From NCBI GenBank assembly GCA_964579795.1, contig CAZOHM010000008.1, positions 21,381-85,380 on the forward strand: a DNA stretch of 64,000 nt. Direction: 5' to 3'. A model generated the notes under the pieces. It had not been told where the DNA came from. It saw only the letters and a program-made list of their open reading frames with translations, and did not search any database. Positions 19,401 through 28,278 of this stretch are shown in pieces. A program made the translations under genes and the position numbers. The stretch's first letter is position 1, and each line of letters begins with the position of its first letter. The DNA is from JAEYFP01 sp964579795 (GTDB lineage: Bacteria > Bacillota > Clostridia > Lachnospirales > Lachnospiraceae).

Positions 19401-19677
19401 TGCCCTTCTTTTCATCTGTAATAGTCACTGTTTCATCCTTAACTACTCCAAACGCAAACGAAGCGGTCGTAGAAGCGTCTTTACGCACCATGCCGCTTTT
19501 GCAAAGAACGGTTCCCTTTGCAGCTGTATATCCATATACTTGTTGCTCCATAATGTATGTGACCATTACAGTCGGAAGAACCATACCGCTGATAATCCCC
19601 ACTATCAGGAGCAATAACAGAGCGAAGCCACAGGTACCCTTTGCCTGCATCCTTCGTGCATTTGCCCAAATAGACAT
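16450..19677 (-). CDS. Exported glucosaminidase with seven SH3b repeats and a cadherin-like C-terminus
   Basis: 1075 residues. The N-terminus has a hydrophobic signal-anchor at about 19-38. Seven bacterial SH3 repeats follow (to about residue 665), each with the pattern GxVKGxxVxVRxEA, WYxVxF and GYIRSDLV. The next about 280 residues are a mannosyl-glycoprotein endo-beta-N-acetylglucosaminidase-type (GH73-like) domain, with LQEQG holding a likely catalytic Glu. The last about 75 residues (YLTVDNSVESINIG, NVISIVCKAQNGNTKTYTLT) form a cadherin-like beta-sandwich seen in clostridial surface proteins. It should cleave the glycan strand of peptidoglycan outside the cell, with the SH3b modules binding the wall. 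ATG at 19677 follows AAGGGGAA. It is the first gene of a two-gene operon with the cohesin-like protein. Confidence 0.88.
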   Translation of the reverse strand: MSIWANARRMQAKGTCGFALLLLLIVGIISGMVLPTVMVTYIMEQQVYGYTAAKGTVLCKSGMVRKDASTTASFAFGVVKDETVTITDEKKGSDGNTWYQISVSGSTGYIRADLVKKSETAASTTLTTASGGTVTAISASTASGTVKGANVIVREEASKTAGIRTTLSNGQSVTIESSTAGSDGNTWYYVNFVKNNNSYKGYIRSDLLSTTGTVASAAQTTTTSNTATSKVLTGTVKANSIRVRKTASVQGTVMTTLTKNAVMTVSETVTGDDSQKWYKVVIPAATTGTTDITGYIRSDLLSVNETVVATKQQTASTSETGKAGTIKGSSVRVRTEATTSSAIVGALENGTAVIITGTTEGDGKKWYKVQFNHNGNALQGYVCMDYVTATDTNTTVATTASTGTSTSATQIGIVKGSGINIRKEPVSGDIICRLSSGQKITVTEQTKAGDGNTWYKISFTYNLTPQTGYIRSDFVDGVSLITASTATVSGNSVASTQTTASASNGDRTGAVKGINVNVRKEAVNGEVLCKLSTGHSVTVKSEKDSTDGKKWYELSFSYNNAAQTGWMRSDYVTVEEKPVQTVNTNSQASTGSIKGTSVRVRESAVNGTVVVQLDTGHAVNILAETTGSDGYKWYQVSFTYQGSEKSGYVRSDLVNIITTATQQTALSDSDFENAISSFPESYKSALRTLHSSHPNWKFEPVNTNLEWNDTVNAECSVGKNLVSKSSISSWKSTEPQAYDWVNDAWYGYDGGSWASASRELIQYYLDPRNFLDESGIFQFETLEHQDYQNEAGVSNILASSFMNGSYTDPDGATRSYASTFTEAGSAAGISPYHIASRCLQEQGVNGTSQSVIGTVAGYENLFNFFNIGAYAANGNTAQINGLIYAQGTDEDFYRPWNSRYRSIMGSAKYVSEKYVKKGQNTLYFQKFNVVNSSNGIYSHQYMSNILAASSESARMKKAYSDLNTSLVFKIPYYNNMPETTCAKPTSESNPNNYLSALWVDNCAFAPEFSPVVDNYYLTVDNSVESINIGATPVAATSSVGGVGVVNLNVGSNVISIVCKAQNGNTKTYTLTVQRN

Positions 19678-19873
19678 AATATACCGATTCCCCTTTCAGT
19701 ATATACGGTGTTTCACAACACTTTGTGTGTTGACTTAGTTAGTCAAATTATTTATACAGAGTCCGCACCCTTTTCCTCAAACTAATCATACAACCTGTTT
19801 TCGCTTATGTCAACCATATTTTGCTAAGAAACACCATGCTTCTACAGCGTTTTTAATTAATATTACTGTATAG

Positions 19874-19917
19874 AAAACGGGGCAAGTATGACCAGTGCGG
19901 TCAATTTGCCCCGTTTT
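19874..19917. terminator. Long bidirectional-looking terminator
   Basis: AAAACGGGGCAA and TTGCCCCGTTTT form a perfect 12-bp outer stem, with TGACC/GGTCA pairing inside. On the minus strand it follows the gene ending at 19961 and isolates it from the glucosaminidase operon; A- and T-runs on both sides would let it work either way. Confidence 0.8.
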
Positions 19918-19960
19918 GAAATAAAATTTCTATATTCTTCTTGTATTTGCCTGAATATCA

Positions 19961-20413
19961 TTATCGCATAAAACGTCTCTCCCCAGTTGCACTTCCTTTT
20001 TGTCCGTTTCCAAATCCATGCATATTACTGGAAGATGTATGCTTTGTACCTTGCTCTTCTCTCAGTTGCTTTGCTTCACAATCAGGACAGTAACGTCCTG
20101 AACGAATTTCCGTGCCGCAAATAAGACATCTCAAAAACATCCTCGAATTAGGTGCTATCTCAATTTTCTCCTCACGAAGCATTTGGCGAATTACATTTGA
20201 TGCCACACCTGTTGCATCAGATACCTGTGACTGTGTTGCACCATGATGTTCTTCAAGATAACTGCGTACTTTACCATAATCATCCAGTTCAATATTTCCA
20301 CAATTCTCACACTTATACTCACCAATACCGGCATAGACTAATTCTCCGTCGCATTTACTGCAATTAGTAGGTCTTCCATATACCATTGAGTTAAGCTCCA
20401 TTTTTTTTGTCAT
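19961..20413 (-). CDS. Zinc-ribbon / helix-turn-helix protein, YvyF-like
   Basis: 150 residues. The first zinc ribbon has CSKC and CENC (about residues 18-40), a short helix-turn-helix follows (SQVSDATGVASNVIRQMLRE), and a second pair CLIC and CPDC is seen near 95-110. The tail is Gly/Ser-rich and basic. This plan resembles YvyF, a small protein of flagellar operons in Bacillus, but no flagellar gene is present in this window. A regulatory or nucleic-acid-binding role is inferred from the domains. It follows purD by 77 bp on the same strand and ends at a strong terminator, so it may be the last gene of the pyr/pur transcript. GGGGGTG precedes the ATG. Confidence 0.75.
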   Translation of the reverse strand: MTKKMELNSMVYGRPTNCSKCDGELVYAGIGEYKCENCGNIELDDYGKVRSYLEEHHGATQSQVSDATGVASNVIRQMLREEKIEIAPNSRMFLRCLICGTEIRSGRYCPDCEAKQLREEQGTKHTSSSNMHGFGNGQKGSATGERRFMR

Positions 20414-20490
20414 GTTGACACCCCCATTTGTTTCACCCCACCAGAATCAACCTCGCAATTGATTATCTGCCGTTATTGTCTGCTCATTTG

Positions 20491-21762
20491 TTATGCTTCG
20501 TCGATTGCTTTTCCAATGTCCTTACGGCAATACTTATTATTAAACTTTACCCATTCTACTGCCTCATATGCATGTTGTCTTGCCTGTTTTAAATCGTTGC
20601 CCTTTGCAGTGACTCCAAGAACTCTTCCTCCATTTGTCACAACTTTTCCATCCCGGTATGCAGTCCCGGCATGAAATGCAAAAAAATCTTCCCTATTGCT
20701 GAAATTCTCAAGCCCTGAAATTTCAAAGCCTTTCTCATAGCTCACAGGGTATCCGTATGATGCAAGTACAACACATACAGCTGCATTATCCTCGAATTGT
20801 AAATCGATTGTATCAAGTTTTCCATCAATGCAGGCCTCAATAACATCTATAATATCATTCTTCATTCTTGGGAGAACAACCTGTGCTTCCGGATCGCCAA
20901 ATCGAGCATTATACTCCAATACCTTTGGTCCATCCTTTGTCAACATCAAACCGAAGAATATAATTCCTTTGAAAGAACGTCCTTCTGCAGCCATGGCATC
21001 AACCGTAGCCTGATATACATACTTCTTGCAAAAGCAATCAACTTCATCGGAGTAAAACGGACTCGGTGAAAATGTACCCATTCCTCCAGTATTTAGTCCC
21101 TGATCTCCATCCATTGCTCTTTTATGATCCTGAGCAGATGTCATCAGTTTAATTGTTTTTCCATCTGTAAAAGAAAGCACAGAAACTTCACGTCCTGTCA
21201 TAAATTCTTCAATAACAATTTTATTTCCTGCTGATCCAAACTGCTTATCCATCATAATTGACTTGACACCAGCTTTTGCCTCTTCTAGTGTATTACAGAT
21301 CAATACGCCCTTTCCCAAAGCAAGTCCATCTGCTTTCAATACAATTGGCAGCTTGGCTGTCTGTAAATAATCTAGTGCTTCCTGTGGTGTATCAAAATTT
21401 TCATAGGAAGCCGTAGGAATATTGTACTTTTTCATTAGATCTTTAGAAAACGCTTTGCTGCCTTCCAATATAGCTGCCTTTTTTTCAGGACCAAATACGC
21501 GCAATCCTTTCTTTTCAAAAACGTCTACTACACCGCCTACAAGTGGGTCATCTGGTCCAACAATTGTCAAATCAATCTGTTCCTTAACAGCAAACTCTGC
21601 AAGCTTGTCAAATTCCATAACTCCTATATTAATGCACTCTGCTATTTCAGAAATTCCGGCATTACCGGGTGCACAAAATATTTTGTCTACTCTTTTGCTT
21701 TTCTTTACGCTCACAGCAAGCGCATGCTCCCTGCCTCCACCGCCAATAATCAGAACTCTCAT
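20491..21762 (-). CDS. purD: Phosphoribosylamine-glycine ligase
   Basis: PurD (GAR synthetase) joins phosphoribosylamine and glycine using ATP, the second step of purine synthesis. The 423 residues carry the N-terminal MRVLIIGGGGREHALA, an ATP-grasp core with LPIVLKADGLALGKGVLI and NTGGMGTFSPSPFY, and ARFGDPEAQVVLPR, all diagnostic. Its ribosome binding site AAAGGAG lies in the last codons of purN, one base before the start, so the two are coupled. Last pur gene of the run purE-purM-purN-purD. Confidence 0.97.
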   Translation of the reverse strand: MRVLIIGGGGREHALAVSVKKSKRVDKIFCAPGNAGISEIAECINIGVMEFDKLAEFAVKEQIDLTIVGPDDPLVGGVVDVFEKKGLRVFGPEKKAAILEGSKAFSKDLMKKYNIPTASYENFDTPQEALDYLQTAKLPIVLKADGLALGKGVLICNTLEEAKAGVKSIMMDKQFGSAGNKIVIEEFMTGREVSVLSFTDGKTIKLMTSAQDHKRAMDGDQGLNTGGMGTFSPSPFYSDEVDCFCKKYVYQATVDAMAAEGRSFKGIIFFGLMLTKDGPKVLEYNARFGDPEAQVVLPRMKNDIIDVIEACIDGKLDTIDLQFEDNAAVCVVLASYGYPVSYEKGFEISGLENFSNREDFFAFHAGTAYRDGKVVTNGGRVLGVTAKGNDLKQARQHAYEAVEWVKFNNKYCRKDIGKAIDEA

Positions 21763-21763
21763 A

Positions 21764-22396
21764 CTATCTCTCCTTTTGTATCGTCACCTTGCCATCTTTA
21801 AACACCAGATGTTTATTTGCAATGGCCTGTATTGCCTCTGGAAGAATTATCCATTCTGCTTGTTCCATTACACGTTTCTGCAATATCTGAGGTGTATCAT
21901 CCGATTCTACTGAAACAGCTTTCTGCATAATTATTGGTCCGGTATCTGTTCCATTATCTACAAAATGCACGGTTGCACCTGTTATTTTAACTCCCCGTGA
22001 CAAAACACCCTCATGGACTCGCAGACCATAATAACCATCTCCACAAAACGAAGGAATCAGTGACGGATGAATATTGATAATCCTGTTTTCATATGCGTTT
22101 ACAAGCGTAGGTGATAATACAACTAAAAAACCAGCCAAAACAATAAGCTCCACATGAGCATCTGATAATGATTTAAGCATTGCGGAATCATAACCTTCTC
22201 TTGTTTCATAATCCTTTGGACTAATGCATTTTGAAGGAATTCCGTTTTTTTCAGCACGTTCCAATGCATACGCCTGTGATTTATTACTAATAACAAGTGC
22301 TATTTCTGTATTTGTAATTCTTTTATCTGCTATTGCATCTATAATAGCCTGCAGATTGGTTCCACCACCGGACACTAAAACAGCTATTCTCAGCAT
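21764..22396 (-). CDS. purN: Phosphoribosylglycinamide formyltransferase
   Basis: PurN transfers the formyl group of 10-formyl-THF to GAR, the third step of purine synthesis. 210 residues with LRIAVLVSGGGTNLQAII at the N-terminus and the catalytic Asn/His/Asp set in INIHPSLIPSF and THVHFVD-like GATVHFVDNGTDTGPII. A normal length for the family. It overlaps purM by 7 bp and is followed after one base by purD, so it lies inside a tightly packed operon. Confidence 0.97.
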   Translation of the reverse strand: MLRIAVLVSGGGTNLQAIIDAIADKRITNTEIALVISNKSQAYALERAEKNGIPSKCISPKDYETREGYDSAMLKSLSDAHVELIVLAGFLVVLSPTLVNAYENRIINIHPSLIPSFCGDGYYGLRVHEGVLSRGVKITGATVHFVDNGTDTGPIIMQKAVSVESDDTPQILQKRVMEQAEWIILPEAIQAIANKHLVFKDGKVTIQKER

Positions 22397-23415
22397 ATTG
22401 TTACACCCTTTTCACCTGCTTCAATTCGTCCAATCTGATATGCCTTCTCTCCGGCTGTCTCAATTGCCTTTATAGTAGCAGCTGCATCCTGACTATCAAC
22501 AACAAGCATCATGCCAATTCCCATATTGTATGTATTGTACATCATTTCCTCACTGATCGATCCGCTTTCCTGCAGAAGCTTAAAAATCGGAAGTACCTCA
22601 TAAGAATCCTTCTGAATGACAGCACGTACTCCTTCTGAAAGCATTCTCGGAATATTTTCATAGAAGCCTCCGCCAGTAATATGACTGCATCCTTTTATGT
22701 TAATACCAGCATTTTTCACTCCATTTAAAGCTTTTACATATATTTTCGTAGGAGTCAACAACGCTTCACCAAGTGTACATCCTAGACTGGAAACGTATTC
22801 TCCCAAGCATGATTCACGCATTGGGAATACTTTTCTTACAAGAGAATATCCATTGCTGTGTATTCCTGAGGAAGCAATTCCAATAATTGTATCAGATGCC
22901 TTGATATCTTTTCCTGATATCAGCTTTTTCTCATCAACAATACCAACAGCAAATCCTGCTAAATCATATTCATCAATAGGATAAAACCCAGGCATTTCTG
23001 CTGTCTCTCCGCCAATTAATGCAGCTCCTGCCTGTTTACAGCCTTCTGCAACTCCCTTTACAATGGACGCAATTTTTTCAGGCTCATTCTTCCCGCATGC
23101 GATATAGTCAAGGAAAAAGAGTGGTTCTCCACCGGCACAGGCAATATCATTCACGCACATTGCCACACAGTCAATTCCGATTGTATCATGCTTATCAAGC
23201 AGAAATGCTAGCTTCAGCTTTGTTCCAACTCCATCTGTTCCAGAAACAAGGGTTGGTTTTTCCATGTTTTTATACTTTTCCAAAGAAAAGGCTCCTGAAA
23301 AACCGCCCAAACCACCGAGCACCTCAGGTCTCATCGTTCCCTTTACATGCTCCTTCATTAATTCCACTGCTTTGTAACCTGCTTCAATATCCACACCTGC
23401 ACTCTTGTAATCCAT
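22390..23415 (-). CDS. purM: Phosphoribosylformylglycinamidine cyclo-ligase (AIR synthetase)
   Basis: PurM closes FGAM to AIR with ATP, acting just after PurL. 341 residues with MDYKSAGVDIEAGYKAVEL, GTDGVGTKLKLAF, IGGETAEMPGFY and HITGGGFYENIPRML, all family signatures. The ATG follows AGAGGAG. It overlaps purN and lies 40 bp after purE. PurL, its substrate supplier, is encoded 14 kb away in a different transcript. Confidence 0.97.
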   Translation of the reverse strand: MDYKSAGVDIEAGYKAVELMKEHVKGTMRPEVLGGLGGFSGAFSLEKYKNMEKPTLVSGTDGVGTKLKLAFLLDKHDTIGIDCVAMCVNDIACAGGEPLFFLDYIACGKNEPEKIASIVKGVAEGCKQAGAALIGGETAEMPGFYPIDEYDLAGFAVGIVDEKKLISGKDIKASDTIIGIASSGIHSNGYSLVRKVFPMRESCLGEYVSSLGCTLGEALLTPTKIYVKALNGVKNAGINIKGCSHITGGGFYENIPRMLSEGVRAVIQKDSYEVLPIFKLLQESGSISEEMMYNTYNMGIGMMLVVDSQDAAATIKAIETAGEKAYQIGRIEAGEKGVTIC

Positions 23416-23455
23416 TCTGTTCTCCTCTTTACATTGTATGATAACATATGTTATA

Positions 23456-23968
23456 TTACATTTGTTTCATATATTCACTATAGCCAAGTTTTTCAAGCTT
23501 GTCTGCTTTTTTCTGTACTGACTCTTTCAAGTCTTTTGTATAATCTTTAAGTTTTTTCAATAACCCTGCATCTGACATTGCCAACATTTTTACTGCTAAA
23601 ATTCCCGCATTTGCTCCACCATTTATTGCCACTGTAGCAACCGGAATACCAGATGGCATTTGTACAATAGAATATAGGGAGTCACGACCTCCGAGTGAGG
23701 TCGTATGCATCGGGATTCCGATGACTGGTAACGGAAAAATAGCTGCACACATTCCCGGAAGATGTGCTGCCATGCCTGCACCTGCAATTATCACCTGAAA
23801 ACCTTTTGCTTCTGCACTTTTTGCATACTCATAAAACACATCGGGTTCTCTGTGTGCAGATATTATTGTCATTTCATATGATACTCCGAACTGTTCAAGA
23901 ATATCTGCTGCCTTACTCATTACGGGCATATCAGAATCACTGCCCATTACAATGCCAACCTTTGCCAT
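23456..23968 (-). CDS. purE: N5-carboxyaminoimidazole ribonucleotide mutase
   Basis: PurE, 170 residues, of class I by its motifs VGIVMGSDSDMPVM and SAHREPD, where the His takes part in carboxyl transfer. It converts N5-CAIR to CAIR; the partner purK is not in the window. I chose ATG at 23968 (MAKVGIVMG), 6 nt after AAGGAGG; the frame opens at 23986 but has no site. First of the four pur genes, 43 bp after the M29 peptidase gene. Confidence 0.96.
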   Translation of the reverse strand: MAKVGIVMGSDSDMPVMSKAADILEQFGVSYEMTIISAHREPDVFYEYAKSAEAKGFQVIIAGAGMAAHLPGMCAAIFPLPVIGIPMHTTSLGGRDSLYSIVQMPSGIPVATVAINGGANAGILAVKMLAMSDAGLLKKLKDYTKDLKESVQKKADKLEKLGYSEYMKQM

Positions 23969-24011
23969 TGTGTTCCTCCTTCGCACCTTATCAATTTATT
24001 ATATATGAATA

Positions 24012-26096
24012 TTATATTTTCTTCAACGGTTTATTCAGTTCTTCCAGCCCTGTAAGCATAAATCTGCCATCTTCAATCAACGCTGTCATGCTTCCATCAG
24101 AATGTACTGCATAAATCCCGCCAAGTTCTTCATAGGGAATCGTAATATCTGTATGACAATGAAAATAAGCTTCCTTAGGATTTTCTTTGCGAAGTTCGGA
24201 TATTTCATTTGCTCTTGCTACAATTTCCTTTCCATCCGGATTATATGATTTCACATCTTCTTCATAGCTGTAGCAAGTATCTCCGACAGCAAAATGCGGT
24301 CCAGTCTTTTCGCTGATCAGTACCGGAAGCCGATCCTGTATATGATATTTTCTTGCCATTCGATATGCTGTTGTATTTGTTCCAATCGCAAATTCACCCA
24401 TCGGAAGTGTTTCATGGTGGAAAAGCAGATTATCTTTAATATATTTCTTATTCTGCGCTTCATCGGCATAATTTCTACAGGAATACTCTGCCACACGCCC
24501 ATTTTCAAAACGCAGTCTCAAATCAATATACTTCAATCCATCCAGGAATATCTCTTTAACATGCAGCAGCCCCTCTGTTCCCTTTAATACCGGAGAGGTA
24601 AATACTTCGCCTACCGGAATATTCACATCAGCCACACAATTCTCAAAAATTGTTTCCTTCTGTGGATTTCCAAGTCTGTATAATGCCACTGTAAGATTTG
24701 TGTCATTGTCATTTCGTCCAACAATTTTTACTGTTTCTGCTTTATCCAGTTCGTCAATCAATATCTGCTGCATTCTTTGATAACGTGTGTAATCCAATGT
24801 ATTGACTATCACTGTATCTGCAAAAACATCTTCAAAAATATCGCCAAATTCCGGTGTCGGATATGATATGATCGTAAAGCTTCGTTCTTCTCCGATAATA
24901 TACTGATTTGTAAGCTGTCCACTCTGTTCAGCATATTCCACAGATAATTTCTGTTGTCTGTTATCCAATGAATTTGCTTCTTCTTTTGTCTCCGGCTGAA
25001 ACGGATTTTCTCCAAACACTTCCATCACAGCAGGACCACCATGTTTCCCGGCCAGTTCTTTTTGCATCTCAAATGCACTTTTCAGAACACTTACCTTTCT
25101 GTTGACAAAATCATGGTCCAGATAAATCGCTTCATCTTCTCTATGATCAAACTCATATTGTTTATTTGGAATTGCTCCGTAATAGCCAATTTTCAGCTGT
25201 CCTCTTTTATTCAAGGACAGGGATGCAGCTCGATAAATTGTTGACTCCAGTCCCATCTTGTGAAAATTGTCTATTGCTTTTTTAACGATTCTTTCAAAGC
25301 CTAGACAATAGCGGATATTTACAACACTTTTTTTCTTAATGTCCTTGTTGCCACGCACGAAACCAATCCTATATCCTTCTGTGAACGTATCAGCCATTGT
25401 ATCAATCTGTTCCTGCGGCAGACTGTTTAAATATGTGGCAATTTTACACTCATTCTCAGTTATATACTCCCCGAAAAAGTAAAGATATCTCAAGTCATCC
25501 AGATTTGCGTTGCAAATCAGTTTAGCTGCAAAATTTCTGTCTGGATTCAACTGCTCATCAAGCCTTCTCGGCACAAGTACATCACAGTTATCACTTTCAA
25601 ACCAGTATAGACTTTGTCTGATTTCTTCAGGTGAAGGAAGTCTTATTACGTTTTCCTCATCTTCTGCCTGCGCATAAACAAATAAACCATATATCTCTAC
25701 AAACAGCTCTTGGTAAATTGTAATTATTTCCCATGTATTTTCAAATGCATAAGGAATCAGTCCACGTAATTCTGTATATAGAAACGACAAGTATTGACCA
25801 TACAGTTTTCCCTGTTCAAATTGAGCACATAACCTCACCATATATGTCGGATTAGCATAACTTGCATGGTAATTCGATGGTAAGATCGTAGAATATAGAC
25901 TGTTATTTATTTCTTTCAGTTGTTCCATTTGTAGTTGATAGTATTTTTTTGATTCAACAAGACCGCAGACTTCCTGTAAATACAAAAGAAGGGAAGCACC
26001 CTCTTTAAAATAAGATAGAAAAGGTTCTCTAACCATCTCTTCCTTACCAATTTCTCTAATTCGTTCAGTTGAAAGCTGATACCTTTCCAACATCAT
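24012..26096 (-). CDS. M29-family aminopeptidase with a large N-terminal extension
   Basis: 694 residues. The C-terminal half matches peptidase family M29 (aminopeptidase T/AmpS): NIPVGEVFTSP, LPMGEFAIGTN, KTGPHFAVG and FHCHTDITIP supply the expected Glu, Glu, His, His and Asp metal ligands. These enzymes are cytoplasmic metallo-aminopeptidases of about 370-410 residues. Here some 300 residues precede the catalytic part, helical by appearance and of no family that I recognise. I chose ATG at 26096, directly after the stop of the upstream membrane-protein gene (TGA-A-ATG), with AGG 8 nt upstream; the frame extends to 26114. Its place between pyrE and purE suggests housekeeping expression, perhaps amino-acid recycling; no nucleotide role is shown. 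Confidence 0.85.
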   Translation of the reverse strand: MMLERYQLSTERIREIGKEEMVREPFLSYFKEGASLLLYLQEVCGLVESKKYYQLQMEQLKEINNSLYSTILPSNYHASYANPTYMVRLCAQFEQGKLYGQYLSFLYTELRGLIPYAFENTWEIITIYQELFVEIYGLFVYAQAEDEENVIRLPSPEEIRQSLYWFESDNCDVLVPRRLDEQLNPDRNFAAKLICNANLDDLRYLYFFGEYITENECKIATYLNSLPQEQIDTMADTFTEGYRIGFVRGNKDIKKKSVVNIRYCLGFERIVKKAIDNFHKMGLESTIYRAASLSLNKRGQLKIGYYGAIPNKQYEFDHREDEAIYLDHDFVNRKVSVLKSAFEMQKELAGKHGGPAVMEVFGENPFQPETKEEANSLDNRQQKLSVEYAEQSGQLTNQYIIGEERSFTIISYPTPEFGDIFEDVFADTVIVNTLDYTRYQRMQQILIDELDKAETVKIVGRNDNDTNLTVALYRLGNPQKETIFENCVADVNIPVGEVFTSPVLKGTEGLLHVKEIFLDGLKYIDLRLRFENGRVAEYSCRNYADEAQNKKYIKDNLLFHHETLPMGEFAIGTNTTAYRMARKYHIQDRLPVLISEKTGPHFAVGDTCYSYEEDVKSYNPDGKEIVARANEISELRKENPKEAYFHCHTDITIPYEELGGIYAVHSDGSMTALIEDGRFMLTGLEELNKPLKKI

Positions 26097-26097
26097 T

Positions 26098-26439
26098 TCA
26101 TACACCTCGCACACCCATAATAATCAATAACATCCATAATGCAAAGGTTAAACCGTTTACAACCAGTGCTGTCCTTGGCAGCCACAAAAAAATATCACGC
26201 TCACGTAGGCTCATACATCCTCCAACAGTTCCAACCAGATTGGATATTACAGCAAACAGCCCAACACCGCCAAGTCTAAGTGCTGTTTCTCCTCTACATG
26301 CATAGGAAATAATAACAGATGATATCATACTTGCAAGCGATGCAATTCCCAATACCAAAGACATTATTGCAAGTTCAGACTGATGTCTGGATGTGAACAT
26401 AAAGCTTTTCTTCTTCTTTATTTTCTTAGGTCTTGCCAT
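26098..26439 (-). CDS. Small membrane protein of unknown function
   Basis: 113 residues beginning MARPKKIKKKKSF, a strongly basic head. Three hydrophobic segments follow (about 23-45, 55-75 and 88-109), so it is a small integral membrane protein with the N-terminus probably inside. I recognise no characterised family. The gene begins one base after the pyrE stop region and its stop is 1 nt from the M29 start, so all three are translated together in one operon. Whether the membrane protein and the peptidase work as a pair is inference from spacing alone. Confidence 0.8.
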   Translation of the reverse strand: MARPKKIKKKKSFMFTSRHQSELAIMSLVLGIASLASMISSVIISYACRGETALRLGGVGLFAVISNLVGTVGGCMSLRERDIFLWLPRTALVVNGLTFALWMLLIIMGVRGV

Positions 26440-26440
26440 T

Positions 26441-27118
26441 CTACTTCACTCCATACTGCTCATAGTACTGATCAATTGCCTTCTTTAAAGTATCATCAAT
26501 ATAGATTCTTCCCTGATATGGACGATTATATAAATATTCTACAACTTCCTGCATTGTTACAATTGCATTCGTCTGGAATCCATATTTTTGTTGAATTTCA
26601 TTCAATGCACTCTGCGTAGAAGTCAGACCCTGTTCCATACGATTCAAAGATACGATCAGTCCGACTACCGACACATTGGCCTGCTCTTTAATAATCGGAA
26701 ATGTTTCCTCAATGGATTTACCGGATGTTGTTACATCCTCAATAATCATTACTCGATCTCCATCCTTCAATTTGCTTCCAAGAAGAATACCTGTATCCCC
26801 ATGATCCTTTACTTCTTTTCTATTTGAACAGTAACGAATATCCTTTCCATACAAATCACTAATTGCCATCGTTGTTGCTACAGTAAGTGGAATTCCTTTG
26901 TATGCAGGTCCGAACAGCACGTCAAACTCCAATCCATATCTGTCATGAATTGCCTTTGCATAATACTCTCCCAGCTTTTTCAGCTGTCTTCCGGTCACAT
27001 ATGCCCCTGCATTCATAAAGAACGGTGATTTTCTACCACTCTTAAGCGTAAAATCACCAAATTTTAAAACATTGCTGTCAACCATAAACTCAATAAACTC
27101 CTGCTTATACTGCTCCAT
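26441..27118 (-). CDS. pyrE: Orotate phosphoribosyltransferase
   Basis: PyrE transfers phosphoribose from PRPP to orotate, giving OMP. 225 residues, with the PRPP loop VMIIEDVTTSGKSIEE and a lysine-rich substrate block FTLKSGRKSPFFMNAGAY typical of the bacterial enzyme. ATG at 27118 follows GAGGAAAG. Lies 67 bp after pyrF, whose product uses OMP, so the last two steps of UMP synthesis are encoded together here. No pyrB, pyrC or pyrD is in the window. Confidence 0.97.
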   Translation of the reverse strand: MEQYKQEFIEFMVDSNVLKFGDFTLKSGRKSPFFMNAGAYVTGRQLKKLGEYYAKAIHDRYGLEFDVLFGPAYKGIPLTVATTMAISDLYGKDIRYCSNRKEVKDHGDTGILLGSKLKDGDRVMIIEDVTTSGKSIEETFPIIKEQANVSVVGLIVSLNRMEQGLTSTQSALNEIQQKYGFQTNAIVTMQEVVEYLYNRPYQGRIYIDDTLKKAIDQYYEQYGVK

Positions 27119-27185
27119 AACACTACTTTCCTCCTCTATCGATGCTGCTAAAACTGCTTATGCCATAATATAATTATTTATAAAA

Positions 27186-28109
<924 letters not shown>

Positions 28110-28178
28110 TCCGTTATCCTCCTGTATTCATTTTCTATATTGCTGAATAATTCCAAGTATCCAGAAACATCCTCACAC

Positions 28179-28207
28179 ATCATATCATGAATAAATTTTC
28201 AAAACAA
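28179..28207 (-). promoter_or_regulatory. Sigma-A promoter of the pyrF-pyrE-pur operon
   Basis: On the minus strand TTGTTT (28202-28207), 17 bp, TATGAT (28179-28184), about 70 bp before the pyrF start. I see no PyrR-type attenuator or purine riboswitch between them. Confidence 0.55.
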
Positions 28208-28221
28208 CATGATTTCACAGC

Positions 28222-28269
28222 AAAAAATCCTATTTTCATACATTCCGCACGATGAAAATAGGATTTTTT
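28222..28269 (-). terminator. Rho-independent terminator of nrdD
   Basis: AAAAAATCCTATTTTCAT and its exact reverse complement form an 18-bp stem with a 12-base loop, ending in a T-run; it begins 10 bp after the nrdD stop and may also act on the plus strand. Confidence 0.85.
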
Positions 28270-28278
28270 ACTTTAGCT

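Noticed and set aside
19729..19750. TTGACT...AGTCAA dyad upstream of the glucosaminidase gene as operator or promoter
   Set aside because: No matching -10 lies at the right distance on either strand and the arms are only 6 bp; kept as too weak to list.
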